A stretch of DNA of 64,000 nt from Clostridiales bacterium (lineage in GTDB: Bacteria; Bacillota; Clostridia; Lachnospirales; Lachnospiraceae). Both the position numbers and the translations under genes were made by a program. This document shows, in pieces, positions 25,486-34,451 of this stretch. The notes beneath the pieces were generated by a model. It did not search any database. It was not told where the DNA came from and saw only the letters and a program-made list of their open reading frames with translations. Every line of letters starts with the position of its first letter. The stretch's first letter is position 1. Location of the stretch: contig DUNO01000023.1 in assembly GCA_012839295.1 (NCBI GenBank), positions 30,631-94,630 of the forward strand, in the 5' to 3' direction.

Positions 25486-27318
25486 TTAATTATTCTGCCT
25501 GTTACGGCGGTCCCTCATACGTAGGGTGCTGTCCAGGATCTTCTTACGGATGCGCAGGCTTTGGGGGGTTACCTCCAAAAGCTCGTCCGTCTCAATAAAG
25601 TCCAAGGCCTGCTCCAGGCTTAAGATTCTGGGAGGCGTCAGCTTCAAGGCCTCGTCGGCGCTGGAGGAACGGGTGTTGGTTAATTGCTTGCGCTTGCAGA
25701 CATTTACCTCAATATCCTCAGCCTTCGGGTTTTGACCCACAACCATACCTGCATATACCTTAACGCCGGGACTGATAAACAATGCCCCCCGTTCCTGGGC
25801 GTTAAACAAGCCGTAGGTAATGCTTTCCCCGGATTCATAGGCAATTAGGCTGCCGTTCTTACGGTACTGGATATCGCCCTTGTAGGGGCCGTAGCCGTCA
25901 AACAGAGTATTAATGATTCCATTACCCTTGGTATCCGTAAGAAACTCGCCGCGGTAGCCGATTAAGCCCCTCGCGGGGATGGAGAATTCAATTCGGGTGT
26001 ATCCGTTGCCGGAGGTGTGCATGTTTATCATTTCGCCCTTCCGCTGTCCTAATTTTTCAATCACGACGCCGGTATGTTCATCAGGCACATCAACCATAGC
26101 ATGCTCCATTGGTTCCAGCTTATTCCCGTTTTCATCGGTTTTATACAGTACCTCGGCCTTGCTTACGGAGAACTCAAAGCCTTCACGTCTCATATTTTCA
26201 ATTAATACGGAAAGGTGAAGCTCACCGCGTCCCGACACCTTATAGCTTTCCGTAGTGTCCGTTTCCTCCACACGGAGGCTTACGTCAGTATTCAGCTCAC
26301 GCAGTAACCGTTCACGTAAATGTCTTGAGGTTACAAACTTTCCTTCGGTACCGGCCAGGGGGCTGTCATTAACACTAAAGAACATGGCAATCGTCGGCTC
26401 GGAAATCTTCTGGAATAGGATTGGCTCCGGATTCTCAGGGGAGCAGATGGTATCCCCAATGTGGAGATCAGCAATACCGGAGATTGCCACGATGGAGCCG
26501 ATGGTGGCTTCATTTACCTCCACCCGCTTTAATCCGTCAAATTCATAGAGCTTACTGATCTTTACCCGGACATTGGTGTCCTTCTCATGGGCGTTCACAA
26601 GCACTACGTCCTGGTTTACCCGGATAACTCCGTTGTCTACCTTTCCGATCCCAATCCTGCCCACATATTCATTATAATCAATGGTGCTGATAAGCAGCTG
26701 GGTTCCTTTCTCCGGATCTCCTTCCGGGGCAGGGATATAATTCATGATTGTCTCAAATAAAGGAACCATATCGGTTCCTGTCTCGTCCATGGATAAAGAA
26801 GCAACACCGGCTTTTGCGGATGCGTATACGAAGGGGCAGTCAAGCTGCTCATCATTGGCATCCAGCTCCAATAATAATTCCAATACCTCATCAACCACAT
26901 TGACAGGCCTTGCTTCAGGGCGGTCCATTTTATTCACACATACAATCACCGGCAATGACAGGTCCAAGGCCTTCTTTAGGACGAATTTGGTCTGTGGCAT
27001 GGGACCTTCAAAGGCATCCACAACTAAGACTACTCCGTTGACCATCTTTAAAACACGTTCCACCTCACCACCAAAGTCGGCATGGCCCGGTGTATCTATG
27101 ATATTAATCTTGGTTCCATGATACATGACGGCAGTATTCTTTGACAAAATGGTAATACCGCGTTCCCGTTCAATTGCATTGGAATCCATGACTCTCTCTA
27201 CGACTGCTTGGTTGGAACGAAATACACCGCTCTGCTTCAGTAATTCATCAACTAAGGTAGTCTTACCATGGTCAACGTGGGCGATGATGGCGATATTTCG
27301 TATATCCTCTCGTTTCAT
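25486..27318 (-). CDS. typA: Ribosome-associated GTPase TypA/BipA
   Basis: 610 aa from the ATG at 27318, where the sequence MKREDIRNIAIIAHVDHGKT matches the usual N-terminus. The longer open frame upstream lacks similarity. GTPase motifs: AHVDHGKTT (G1), DTPGHADFGGEV (G3), NKMD (G4). Domains III and V and the TypA-specific C-terminus ('LTPPRILSLEQALDFIETDE', ending RRNRQNN) follow. It binds ribosomes and helps 50S assembly and stress or cold adaptation. Full length and apparently monocistronic. Confidence 0.95.
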   Translation of the reverse strand: MKREDIRNIAIIAHVDHGKTTLVDELLKQSGVFRSNQAVVERVMDSNAIERERGITILSKNTAVMYHGTKINIIDTPGHADFGGEVERVLKMVNGVVLVVDAFEGPMPQTKFVLKKALDLSLPVIVCVNKMDRPEARPVNVVDEVLELLLELDANDEQLDCPFVYASAKAGVASLSMDETGTDMVPLFETIMNYIPAPEGDPEKGTQLLISTIDYNEYVGRIGIGKVDNGVIRVNQDVVLVNAHEKDTNVRVKISKLYEFDGLKRVEVNEATIGSIVAISGIADLHIGDTICSPENPEPILFQKISEPTIAMFFSVNDSPLAGTEGKFVTSRHLRERLLRELNTDVSLRVEETDTTESYKVSGRGELHLSVLIENMRREGFEFSVSKAEVLYKTDENGNKLEPMEHAMVDVPDEHTGVVIEKLGQRKGEMINMHTSGNGYTRIEFSIPARGLIGYRGEFLTDTKGNGIINTLFDGYGPYKGDIQYRKNGSLIAYESGESITYGLFNAQERGALFISPGVKVYAGMVVGQNPKAEDIEVNVCKRKQLTNTRSSSADEALKLTPPRILSLEQALDFIETDELLEVTPQSLRIRKKILDSTLRMRDRRNRQNN

Positions 27319-27413
27319 TTGGTAACTCCGATCTGCGTGTTTTTCCACGCTAAAGATGTGTTCCCACACCCTCAAAACAAATTTATATAAAAACAACTTA
27401 TATATTGTAGCAC

Positions 27414-27433
27414 AACGTACATTTAAAATGCAA
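27414..27433 (-). promoter_or_regulatory. Candidate typA promoter
   Basis: TACAAT on the minus strand with a TTGCAT-like -35 element about 8-14 bp upstream in compact form. An alternative reading extends the spacer. The 95-nt leader shows no recognised riboswitch. The region 27434-27780 contains no other gene that I can support. Confidence 0.35.
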
Positions 27434-27780
27434 TGTCTATTTGAAGGAAGGACAGACAAATCGCCTTCCCAAAGCTGCAAAAGTCCTGGATTTCTTCCAA
27501 ACTATTTATTAAGGCTTATTCACTTTTTGAATAGGTCATCAAAAATGAAAGGCATGGGGGTAAGGATGAAAGTCAATATGGGAAATGTAATGAATTTAAT
27601 TCCATAAAACAAGGCTTTTATTGTATAAGGTTACAAATTTTGGGAAAACTATACTATTATATAAAAATGTACTTCTAAAATATGGAAACTGGCATATATT
27701 TTAAACGTAGGTTATTTTCACCACATTTTAGAGCAGATTGGCGTAAGAATAAACGCCGGAAAAGAAGGGAGAGGTACGAT

Positions 27781-28413
27781 ATGACCGATAAAGTATTTGA
27801 TAACAATCAAGTAAGTATTGCAGGAGAGGTAATCAGTGACTTTACATTCAGTCATGATGTGTTTGGAGAGGGCTTCTATGTACTAGAAGTAGTGGTAAGC
27901 CGCCTGAGTAATTCCTATGACATGATCCCGGTGATGGTATCAGAGCGTCTGATTGACGTAAAGCAGGATTATAAGGGCAAATTCGTTGAGGTATTAGGGC
28001 AGTTCCGTTCCTATAACCGCCACGAGGAGAGTAAAAATAAACTGGTGCTTTCGGTATTTGCAAGAGAGGTAAAGATGATGGATGAGATGTCTGAAAATGC
28101 AAAGCCGAACCACATTTTCTTAGATGGCTTTGTCTGCAAGCCGCCGATCTATCGGAAAACACCCCTGGGAAGGGAGATAGCAGACGTATTGTTGGCTGTA
28201 AACCGCCCCTATGGAAAATCAGACTACATTCCCTGCATCTGCTGGGGACGTAATGCACGGTTTGCCGAAACCTTTGCAGTTGGAGGCCATGTGCAGGTCT
28301 GGGGACGTATCCAAAGCCGTGAGTATCAGAAAAAGCTTAGTGAGACGGAATTTGAAAAGCGTATTGCGTATGAGGTATCCGTAAGCAAGCTGGAGTATTT
28401 AGAGGAATATTAA
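27781..28413 (+). CDS. Tandem OB-fold single-stranded DNA-binding-like protein
   Basis: 210 aa from the ATG at 27781 with GGGAGAGG upstream. The longer frame from 27682 has no SD and a basic non-conserved start. Two successive OB-like units are visible. Residues about 8-105 run from 'VSIAGEVISDFTFSHDVFGE' to 'KNKLVLSVFAREV'. Residues about 118-208 run from 'NHIFLDGFVCKPPIYRKTPL' through 'CWGRNARFAETFAVGGHVQV' to 'YEVSVSKLEYL'. The second unit is closest to SSB ('G.....P..R.T..G..i....A.nr'). No acidic SSB tail is present, so it is not the housekeeping SSB. A role in replication, repair or competence is inferred. Confidence 0.75.
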   Translation: MTDKVFDNNQVSIAGEVISDFTFSHDVFGEGFYVLEVVVSRLSNSYDMIPVMVSERLIDVKQDYKGKFVEVLGQFRSYNRHEESKNKLVLSVFAREVKMMDEMSENAKPNHIFLDGFVCKPPIYRKTPLGREIADVLLAVNRPYGKSDYIPCICWGRNARFAETFAVGGHVQVWGRIQSREYQKKLSETEFEKRIAYEVSVSKLEYLEEY

Positions 28414-28506
28414 GAGCTTAAAAAATAGATTAATCATAAATTTATTTGTAATTTTATGTGCTGGAGAAGCAGGTCCGAAAAAGGCCGGATACCTAAAAAA
28501 TAAAGC

Positions 28507-28557
28507 AAAAAAGGCTTGGTCAGGTGATAAATTTCATCACCCGGCCAAGCCTTTTTT
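28507..28557. terminator. Bidirectional terminator between the OB-fold gene and dapB
   Basis: AAAAAAGGCTTGG pairs with CCAAGCCTTTTTT, with an inner GGTGAT/ATCACC stem. A-run on one side and T-run on the other serve both convergent genes. Confidence 0.88.
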
Positions 28558-28560
28558 ATC

Positions 28561-29316
28561 TTATCCCATTAAATCGCTCATTTTATACATTCCTGCCGGT
28601 TTGCCGGGAAGGAATTTTGCTGCCTGTATGGAGCCCTTCGCGAAAATGGCCTTCGAATAAGCCGTATGCTTAATCTCAATTACTTCATCCGTGCCAGCGA
28701 AGATCACCTCGTGCTCCCCAACAATGGTTCCGCCACGGACGGTGGATATTCCGATTTCCTTCTTCAACCTCGGGATACGCTCACTGGACCTGTCATATTT
28801 ATATTCATACTCGTTATCTAGGGCTTCGTTCATCGCGTCCGCCAGGGCCAAGGCCGTACCGGAGGGGGCGTCCACCTTCTTGTTATGGTGCTTTTCAACA
28901 ATTTCAATGTCAAAGCCAGCATCAGCTAAAACTGCTGCGGCATCTTTAATTAATTTCGTTATCAGGTTGATACCCACGGACATATTAGCAGATTTTAAAA
29001 TGGGTATCTGCCTGGAGGCCTGTTCAATTGCCGCCAGCTGCTCCTTTGAAAAGCCGGTGGTACAGAGCACAATGCCGATTTGATTTTCTATTGCAAAGTC
29101 CAGCATCTCCTCCAGGTTTACCGGAGCAGAAAAATCAATGATAACGTCTGCCTTCACATTGCATTTAGTAAAGCTCTGGTATACCGGATACTTGTTAATG
29201 CGGTTCTGCGTTACATCCACGCCTGCCACAATGACAGCATTTTCATCCGCATCTACCATATCAGTAATTACCTGCCCCATTTTCCCGTTACAACCACGTA
29301 AAATGATGTTTGTCAT
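28561..29316 (-). CDS. dapB: 4-hydroxy-tetrahydrodipicolinate reductase
   Basis: 251 aa. The N-terminal Rossmann segment 'GCNGKMGQVITDMVDADENA' binds NAD(P)H. 'EKHHNKKVDAPSGTALALAD' contains the catalytic His/Lys region. It performs the second step of the diaminopimelate branch, needed for lysine, peptidoglycan and spore dipicolinate. It follows dapA on the same strand after 123 bp, most of which is a long hairpin, so expression may be lower than that of dapA. Slightly shorter than the E. coli enzyme, normal for clostridia. Confidence 0.95.
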   Translation of the reverse strand: MTNIILRGCNGKMGQVITDMVDADENAVIVAGVDVTQNRINKYPVYQSFTKCNVKADVIIDFSAPVNLEEMLDFAIENQIGIVLCTTGFSKEQLAAIEQASRQIPILKSANMSVGINLITKLIKDAAAVLADAGFDIEIVEKHHNKKVDAPSGTALALADAMNEALDNEYEYKYDRSSERIPRLKKEIGISTVRGGTIVGEHEVIFAGTDEVIEIKHTAYSKAIFAKGSIQAAKFLPGKPAGMYKMSDLMG

Positions 29317-29353
29317 ATGCTTCCCCTTATCAGATGATAGTTTTTAATTGTTT

Positions 29354-29456
29354 ATACCAGTCTCCATTTAGAAGCCTCCGAAAAACCAGGGAAAAAGCTG
29401 GCATATATGGCTTTTTCCTTGGTTTTTTGGCTAAGGCTTTTATTGGAGACTGGTAT
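29354..29456. repeat. Long imperfect palindrome between dapA and dapB
   Basis: ATACCAGTCTCCA (29354-29366) pairs with TGGAGACTGGTAT (29444-29456). Inner blocks AAGCCT/AGGCTT, AAAAACCA/TGGTTTTT and GGAAAAAGC/GCTTTTTCC follow, loop about 12 nt. The right arm includes the last codons and stop of dapA, so the left arm is an inverted copy of the gene end. On the minus strand the inner stem ends in a T-run and could attenuate readthrough into dapB. Confidence 0.75.
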
Positions 29457-30336
29457 TGATGCCCATTGCACGCATTTCCTTTAAAAGGCGCTCCGTATTC
29501 GCCGGTTCCAATTCCGTCAGGGGCATTCTTAAGTGTCCCACCTCAAAGCCCATCAGGTTAACGGCCTTTTTCACCGGAATCGGATTAACCTCACAGAATA
29601 AGGCATTGATGAGTGGGAAATATTTTAACTGAAGGTCACGGCTTCCGGCTACATCGCCCTCCAGGTATTTCATGACCATATCATGGGTATCCCTTGGTGC
29701 GATATTCGATAATACGGAGATAACCCCCAGGCCGCCAAGTGACATTACCGGAACAATCATGTCATCATTGCCGGAGTATAAATCAATCTTACCTCCTGTC
29801 AGCTGCATGATTTCTGCAACCTGTGCAATATTTCCGCTCGCTTCCTTGATTCCTACAATATTCTTAACATTATTCACCAGGGCTGCAACCGTCGCCGGTG
29901 TTATATTACATCCCGTTCTGCCAGGAACATTATATAAAATAATCGGAATGCTGACAGCCTCCGCTACCGCCGTAAAATGTGCAATCAGCCCCTTTTGGGT
30001 AGCCTTATTGTAATATGGAGTCACTAATAGAAGTGCATCTGCACCATATTTCTGTGCTTCCCGGGATAAATAAATTGCGGTATCCGTCGCATTGGAGCCG
30101 GTTCCTGCGATTACCGGAACCCTTTTTGCAACCTTTTCTACGGCATAACGGATACACTCCAGATGCTCCTCATGGGATAAGGTGGAAGCCTCACCGGTGG
30201 TTCCGCAGATGATAATACTGTCCGTACCCTCTGCAATCTGGTATTCAATTAATTCTCCAAGCTTTTCATAATCCACTTCGTTATTCTGTGTAAATGGTGT
30301 TACGATAGCGACACCTGCTCCTTTAAATACTGCCAT
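29440..30336 (-). CDS. dapA: 4-hydroxy-tetrahydrodipicolinate synthase
   Basis: 298 aa. Condenses pyruvate and aspartate semialdehyde. The Schiff-base lysine lies in '[13 protein letters not shown]', and the catalytic Tyr in '[14 protein letters not shown]'. The Thr-Thr pair is in '[20 protein letters not shown]'. SD AGGAGG precedes the ATG. It is first in a dapA-dapB operon behind a lysine riboswitch, so lysine represses it in cis. Confidence 0.96.
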   Translation of the reverse strand: MAVFKGAGVAIVTPFTQNNEVDYEKLGELIEYQIAEGTDSIIICGTTGEASTLSHEEHLECIRYAVEKVAKRVPVIAGTGSNATDTAIYLSREAQKYGADALLLVTPYYNKATQKGLIAHFTAVAEAVSIPIILYNVPGRTGCNITPATVAALVNNVKNIVGIKEASGNIAQVAEIMQLTGGKIDLYSGNDDMIVPVMSLGGLGVISVLSNIAPRDTHDMVMKYLEGDVAGSRDLQLKYFPLINALFCEVNPIPVKKAVNLMGFEVGHLRMPLTELEPANTERLLKEMRAMGINTSLQ

Positions 30337-30404
30337 GCTCTGATCCTCCTATTTCTTTGCATCCAATTTTTACAATTGATGAATCATATTGCCCGGTCCG
30401 GCAT

Positions 30405-30431
30405 ACAAAAAAACCGGCCATAGAGCCGGCA
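30405..30431 (-). terminator. Second intrinsic terminator in the dapA leader
   Basis: Minus strand CCGGC-loop-GCCGG followed by TTTTTTT. It lies about 70 bp before the dapA start and beyond the lysine riboswitch's own terminator. Confidence 0.7.
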
Positions 30432-30432
30432 T

Positions 30433-30499
30433 TAAAGAATTCCTGCATGGTACGAGGATAGTCCTATCCACATGTTCCTACAGCGTAAAATATTCTTTA
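30433..30499 (-). other. Structured module of unknown type in the dapA leader
   Basis: TAAAGAAT and ATTCTTTA close a 67-nt element. Inside it GGATAG-GA-CTATCC forms a tight hairpin flanked by matching CATG boxes (ACATGT and CCATGC). It lies between the lysine riboswitch platform and the second terminator. I do not recognise it as a known riboswitch class. Confidence 0.45.
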
Positions 30500-30518
30500 A
30501 GCAGCGCTCCATCAAATA

Positions 30519-30571
30519 GTCTCCCCCAAAAAACAGGTGAGCCTAGTCTCCCAAAAAAACCTGTGAGACTA
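30519..30571 (-). terminator. Expression platform of the lysine riboswitch
   Basis: Minus strand: AGTCTC-ACAGG-T7-GG-GAGACT, then TAGGCTCACCTGTTTTTT and a second GGGAGACT. AGTCTC can pair with either GAGACT, and ACAGG can pair with CCTGT to make a terminator with a following T-run. These choices are mutually exclusive, as in an attenuator. Confidence 0.7.
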
Positions 30572-30573
30572 AG

Positions 30574-30718
30574 AATGATGACAGTTGTATGGTTATTCAC
30601 CATACCCCCAGCAGTAAATAATCAGGTCTTTACCACTTCGGCACTGTTTCCTTTCACTGCGTTCTTCTATGCCTGACATATCCAGCAGTATACTTTTAAA
30701 CAATGCAACCTCTACCAT
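30574..30718 (-). promoter_or_regulatory. Lysine riboswitch (L box) upstream of dapA
   Basis: The minus strand contains the conserved L-box series: GTAGAGGTTGCATTG, AGTATACTGCTGG, GTGAAAGGAAACAGTGCCGA then AGTGG, TTACTGCTGGGGGT, and CATACAACTGTCATC. The order and spacing match the five-helix lysine aptamer. The neighbouring gene is dapA, a standard target. Confidence 0.88.
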
Positions 30719-30780
30719 AAGCAATATGTAATTTTTACAATATTCCTGGCTGAAAGTGTACTTCTCCCAACCTTGTTCTC

Positions 30781-30809
30781 ATAATAACATTGGGGTATTT
30801 TTCTGTCAA
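30781..30809 (-). promoter_or_regulatory. Promoter of the dapA-dapB operon
   Basis: TTGACA, 17-nt spacer, TATTAT on the minus strand. The implied leader is about 440 nt and contains the lysine riboswitch and the second module. Confidence 0.75.
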
Positions 30810-30870
30810 TACCAAAGATAGTAGAAATGGTATTTCTTTTTTTCAAATTCCTTGGATTTGTTCACAAAAT

Positions 30871-30899
30871 CTTCGTAATCTTGGTGTATTATTACGAAG
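30871..30899 (+). promoter_or_regulatory. Inverted repeat before the ABC operon, possible operator
   Basis: CTTCGTAAT and ATTACGAAG form a perfect 9-bp inverted repeat with an 11-nt centre that contains a TATTAT-like hexamer. It lies about 140 bp upstream of the ATPase start. The divergent dapA promoter is 60 bp away. Confidence 0.45.
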
Positions 30900-31037
30900 T
30901 GGGTGCTGGAAAGCCTTCCCTGTGGCGGCCTAAAAGAGACGGACAAAGAAACAGGGGAAATGGAAAAATATAAGCCGTTTACCTATGGGAAAAGAAGAGG
31001 AGATCCCTGGGGAGACGAAAAAAAGGAGGTAAAGATT

Positions 31038-32114
31038 TTGATCGAGGTAAAAAATCTGACAAAGCGTTATGGAAACCATACGGCAGTTGACAATCTGTCC
31101 TTTACGGTGGAAAAAGGCCAGGTGCTGGGTTTCCTGGGACCAAACGGCGCGGGAAAAACGACGACCATGAATATTATTACAGGGTATATTTCCGCAACGG
31201 AAGGGTCGGTAACGGTTAATGGAGTGGACGTATTTGATGCGCCGGAAGAGGTAAAAAAGATGATAGGATACCTTCCGGAATTTCCGCCGCTATATCCTGA
31301 GATGACGGTGAGGGAATATCTGAATTTTGCCGCTGACCTAAAAAAGGTTCCTAAAAGTGAGAGGAAGGAAATGGTTGAAAGGGTCATGGATTCAACCATG
31401 ATTACACCAATGGCAGACCGGCTGATCAAGCATTTATCGAAGGGCTATAAGCAGAGGGTCGGGCTGGCGCAGGCTATTTTGGGGTATCCGGAGCTGATTA
31501 TCCTGGATGAGCCGACAGTAGGCCTTGATCCAAAGCAGATTATTGAGATCAGGGAATTGATCAAAGAGCTAAGTAAAAACCATACAGTTATCCTTAGTTC
31601 ACATATCATGCAGGAGGTAAGTGCCGTATGTGACCTGGTGATGATTATCGATAAAGGAAGGCTGATCCTTCAGGACAAACCAGAAAATCTGAGTGCACAG
31701 CTGGGTTCTACCGGGGGCTTAAAGCTTTCCGTAAAAGGAAGCCGGGACGCTGTTCTTGCGGCCTTAAAAAATATTAGCAGGGTAACTCAAATCGAAGAGA
31801 GGGAGGCAGTTAGTGACGGAGTAGTGGAATTAACGCTGCATTGCCCGGAAAAGGATGATATCAGGGAAGAAGTATTCTATGCAATGTGTGATGCAAGGAT
31901 ACCGGTCCTGGAGATGCAGTCCGTCCGCATGAGCCTGGAGGATATATTCCTTAAGGTAACAGGCCAGTCGGATATGGAGGCTTCACAGTCGGATATAGAG
32001 GCTTCACTGCCCCAGGAGGATGGGGCAACAGATGCCATGACGACCCAGGCTGTCGGTGAAAGTACAGCTAATACAGAGGATCAGGAGGTAGATTCAGATG
32101 CTGGCGATTTATAA
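31038..32114 (+). CDS. ABC transporter ATP-binding protein (GldA-like)
   Basis: 358 aa from the TTG at 31038, preceded by a perfect AAGGAGGT at 8-nt spacing. The longer open frame from 30903 has no SD. Walker A GPNGAGKTT, signature LSKGYKQRVG and Walker B LIILDEPTVGLD are present. After residue about 300 an acidic low-complexity tail begins with a duplicated QSDMEAS/QSDIEAS heptad. The stop overlaps the permease start by 17 bp, implying translational coupling. First of a four-gene operon of the Gld/ABC_transp_aux type. Substrate unknown. Confidence 0.85.
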   Translation: MIEVKNLTKRYGNHTAVDNLSFTVEKGQVLGFLGPNGAGKTTTMNIITGYISATEGSVTVNGVDVFDAPEEVKKMIGYLPEFPPLYPEMTVREYLNFAADLKKVPKSERKEMVERVMDSTMITPMADRLIKHLSKGYKQRVGLAQAILGYPELIILDEPTVGLDPKQIIEIRELIKELSKNHTVILSSHIMQEVSAVCDLVMIIDKGRLILQDKPENLSAQLGSTGGLKLSVKGSRDAVLAALKNISRVTQIEEREAVSDGVVELTLHCPEKDDIREEVFYAMCDARIPVLEMQSVRMSLEDIFLKVTGQSDMEASQSDIEASLPQEDGATDAMTTQAVGESTANTEDQEVDSDAGDL

Positions 32115-32961
32115 GAAGGAGCTGCGCTCTTATTTTAATTCAATGATTGGATATGTGTTCATGGCATTTTTCCTGCTTATCATAGGTGTATATTTCTTCG
32201 TGCAGAATCTGTTTTACGGATATGCTAATTTTGAATACACCCTGTCTTCCATAACTTTTATTTTTGTAATTCTTGCCCCGCTGCTGACCATGAGGCTGAT
32301 GGCAGAAGAGAACAAGCAAAAGACGGATCAATTGCTGCTTACCTCACCGGTAACGGCAACCTCCATCGTAGTAGGAAAGCTGCTGGCGGTATTCTCCCTT
32401 TATGGGTTTATTATGCTGATAACCTGTTTCTATCCGCTAATCCTGTCCCTGTATGGAACAGTTACCTTTGCGACCGCTTACTCCAGTATCCTGGCCTTTA
32501 CACTTATGGGCGGGGCTTACCTTGCCATCGGCTTATTTATCTCATCGCTGACGGATAGCCAGATTGTGGCGGCTGTAATATCCTTCGTTGTATTTTTGCT
32601 CACCATATTAATGGATGGGATTGCCGGGGTATTGCCGACGGACAATAAGTCGGCGGTTATAATTTTTACCGCGTTTTTATTAATTCTTTGCATTATTTTA
32701 TACCGGATGATGCATAACCTGACAATTGCAGCCGGTATAGGTGTAATTGGAGAGGCGGCCCTGGTCGCTGCCTATCTGTTAAAGCCGACCTTTTTTGATG
32801 GTTCTGTTGCCAATGTACTGGGCTGGTTATCAATCGTGAAGCGTTTTGATAACTTCTATTATGGGATTTTTGATGTTGCCGGACTGGTTTATTATGTATC
32901 GATTGCAGGCTTGTTTACATTCCTGACGGTCCAGGTCATCAAAAAGAAGAGATGGAGCTAG
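32098..32961 (+). CDS. ABC-2 type permease
   Basis: 287 aa with six hydrophobic segments. The first cytoplasmic part, MLAIYKKELRSYFNSMIGYV, and 'APLLTMRLMAEENKQKTDQL' then LLTSPV are characteristic of ABC-2 permeases of the GldF/YbhR group. It overlaps the ATPase gene and precedes the GldG-like protein by 35 bp. Confidence 0.85.
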   Translation: MLAIYKKELRSYFNSMIGYVFMAFFLLIIGVYFFVQNLFYGYANFEYTLSSITFIFVILAPLLTMRLMAEENKQKTDQLLLTSPVTATSIVVGKLLAVFSLYGFIMLITCFYPLILSLYGTVTFATAYSSILAFTLMGGAYLAIGLFISSLTDSQIVAAVISFVVFLLTILMDGIAGVLPTDNKSAVIIFTAFLLILCIILYRMMHNLTIAAGIGVIGEAALVAAYLLKPTFFDGSVANVLGWLSIVKRFDNFYYGIFDVAGLVYYVSIAGLFTFLTVQVIKKKRWS

Positions 32962-32996
32962 GGTGTTGACACGCCCTTGGAAAGGAGAGCAAGACA

Positions 32997-34451
32997 TTGA
33001 AAAAGTTAAATGATGAAAAGAAGAAGATAGATCTGGCCGGGAGCCTAAAGGCATCCTTTTCCGGAAGGAAGTTCCGCAGCGGAGCATATGCGACAGTCCT
33101 TTCTGTTATTGTGGTTGTAATTGTATTGGTGGTAAATCTTATTGTAACAAAAATGAATATCCAATTTGATTTCAGCAAGAACGGCATGTACTCGCTATCT
33201 GATGAGACAAAGCAGTATGTGGCAGGCTTAAAGGATGATATTACAATTTATTATGTGGTCCAGTCGGGAAATGAAACAGAAATATTTGAAAGAATTGCTA
33301 AGAAATATGATGATATTTCCGATAAAATCAAGCTGGAATATAAGGATCCCCTACTATATCCTAATTTTGCAAAGGAATATGTTACGGATGAGGTAACTGA
33401 TAATAGCTTTATTGTTGTCAATCATACAACGGGTAAGGCCAAATATGTTAATGGCAATGATATGCTGGTGCAGGAGATTAATTATCAGACCTACCAAACC
33501 GAGACCACCGGTATTGATGTAGAGGGCAAGCTTACCTCGGCAATCCTTAACGTAACAACGGATCAGCTTCCGGTTGTATACGTGACAGAGGGGCATGGAG
33601 AGGCTGAGATGGGTGATACCTTTGATTCAATCTTAGATAAGATGAATATTCAAGTGGAGTCATTGAAAACTGCAACAGTAGATAGTATTCCGGAGGACTG
33701 CAATATATTATTTATTAATTCCCCGGAAAAGGATTTTACGGATGCGGAAACCACGATGATTAAGGATTATATGGCAGCAGGAGGAAAGGCAGTAGTTACT
33801 TTGGATTACAATTCCACAGATTTAACAAATTTTGCAGCCATTTTGGATTACTATGGAGTTGAAATGGTAAATGGAATCGTGCTGGAAGGCGATACGAATA
33901 GGCATATGTCAGGATACCCCAATTATTTAGTACCTGTGATTAACAGCCATGAGATCACAACGAAGGTTACAACTGCCGGAATTCCCGTGTTTATGCCAAT
34001 AGCCTCAGGGCTGACAATTGCCGATTCTAAAAGAAGTTCCTTAAGTGTAGAGCCTTTACTGACTACCTCAGAATCTGCTTATTCAAGAACAAATATCGAG
34101 AATGGGAGTACTGGAAAGGAAGAAGGAGATATCGGGGGACCGTTTTATTTAGGTCTGGCAGCAACTGATACCTATAATAATATAACTTCTGACTTAGTAG
34201 TGTATTCTTGTGAATATACATTTACGGAGGATACAGCCAGCTATGGCAATACAGGTCTGTTAACAGGAACCGTTGGCTATCTGATCGGAGATACCAACAC
34301 CCTGTCAATCCCGACAAAGAGTTTACAGGAAGCACAGATTTATCCGTCCCAGTTCCAGGCAATTGCCTGGGGACTTTTAACAGCGATAGGAGTGCCGGTT
34401 CTGATCTTTGTATCCGGTGCTGCCATTTGTCTTAGAAGGAGGAAGAAATAA
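32997..34451 (+). CDS. GldG-like auxiliary protein (ABC_transp_aux) with N- and C-terminal membrane anchors
   Basis: 484 aa from a TTG with GGAAAGGAG upstream. One transmembrane helix near residues 28-48, a long extracytoplasmic region, and a final helix (about 455-478) before RRRKK. 'VVYVTEGHGEAEMGDTFDSI' and 'FINSPEKDFTDAETTMIKDY' are typical of the GldG/Mla-type ABC_transp_aux family. The stop codon shares one base with the next ATG (TAATG), so the two proteins are probably made in fixed ratio. Confidence 0.8.
   Translation: MKKLNDEKKKIDLAGSLKASFSGRKFRSGAYATVLSVIVVVIVLVVNLIVTKMNIQFDFSKNGMYSLSDETKQYVAGLKDDITIYYVVQSGNETEIFERIAKKYDDISDKIKLEYKDPLLYPNFAKEYVTDEVTDNSFIVVNHTTGKAKYVNGNDMLVQEINYQTYQTETTGIDVEGKLTSAILNVTTDQLPVVYVTEGHGEAEMGDTFDSILDKMNIQVESLKTATVDSIPEDCNILFINSPEKDFTDAETTMIKDYMAAGGKAVVTLDYNSTDLTNFAAILDYYGVEMVNGIVLEGDTNRHMSGYPNYLVPVINSHEITTKVTTAGIPVFMPIASGLTIADSKRSSLSVEPLLTTSESAYSRTNIENGSTGKEEGDIGGPFYLGLAATDTYNNITSDLVVYSCEYTFTEDTASYGNTGLLTGTVGYLIGDTNTLSIPTKSLQEAQIYPSQFQAIAWGLLTAIGVPVLIFVSGAAICLRRRKK

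Noticed and set aside
27682-27780. N-terminal extension of the tandem OB-fold protein
   Set aside because: Basic, non-conserved and without SD, while ATG 27781 has one.
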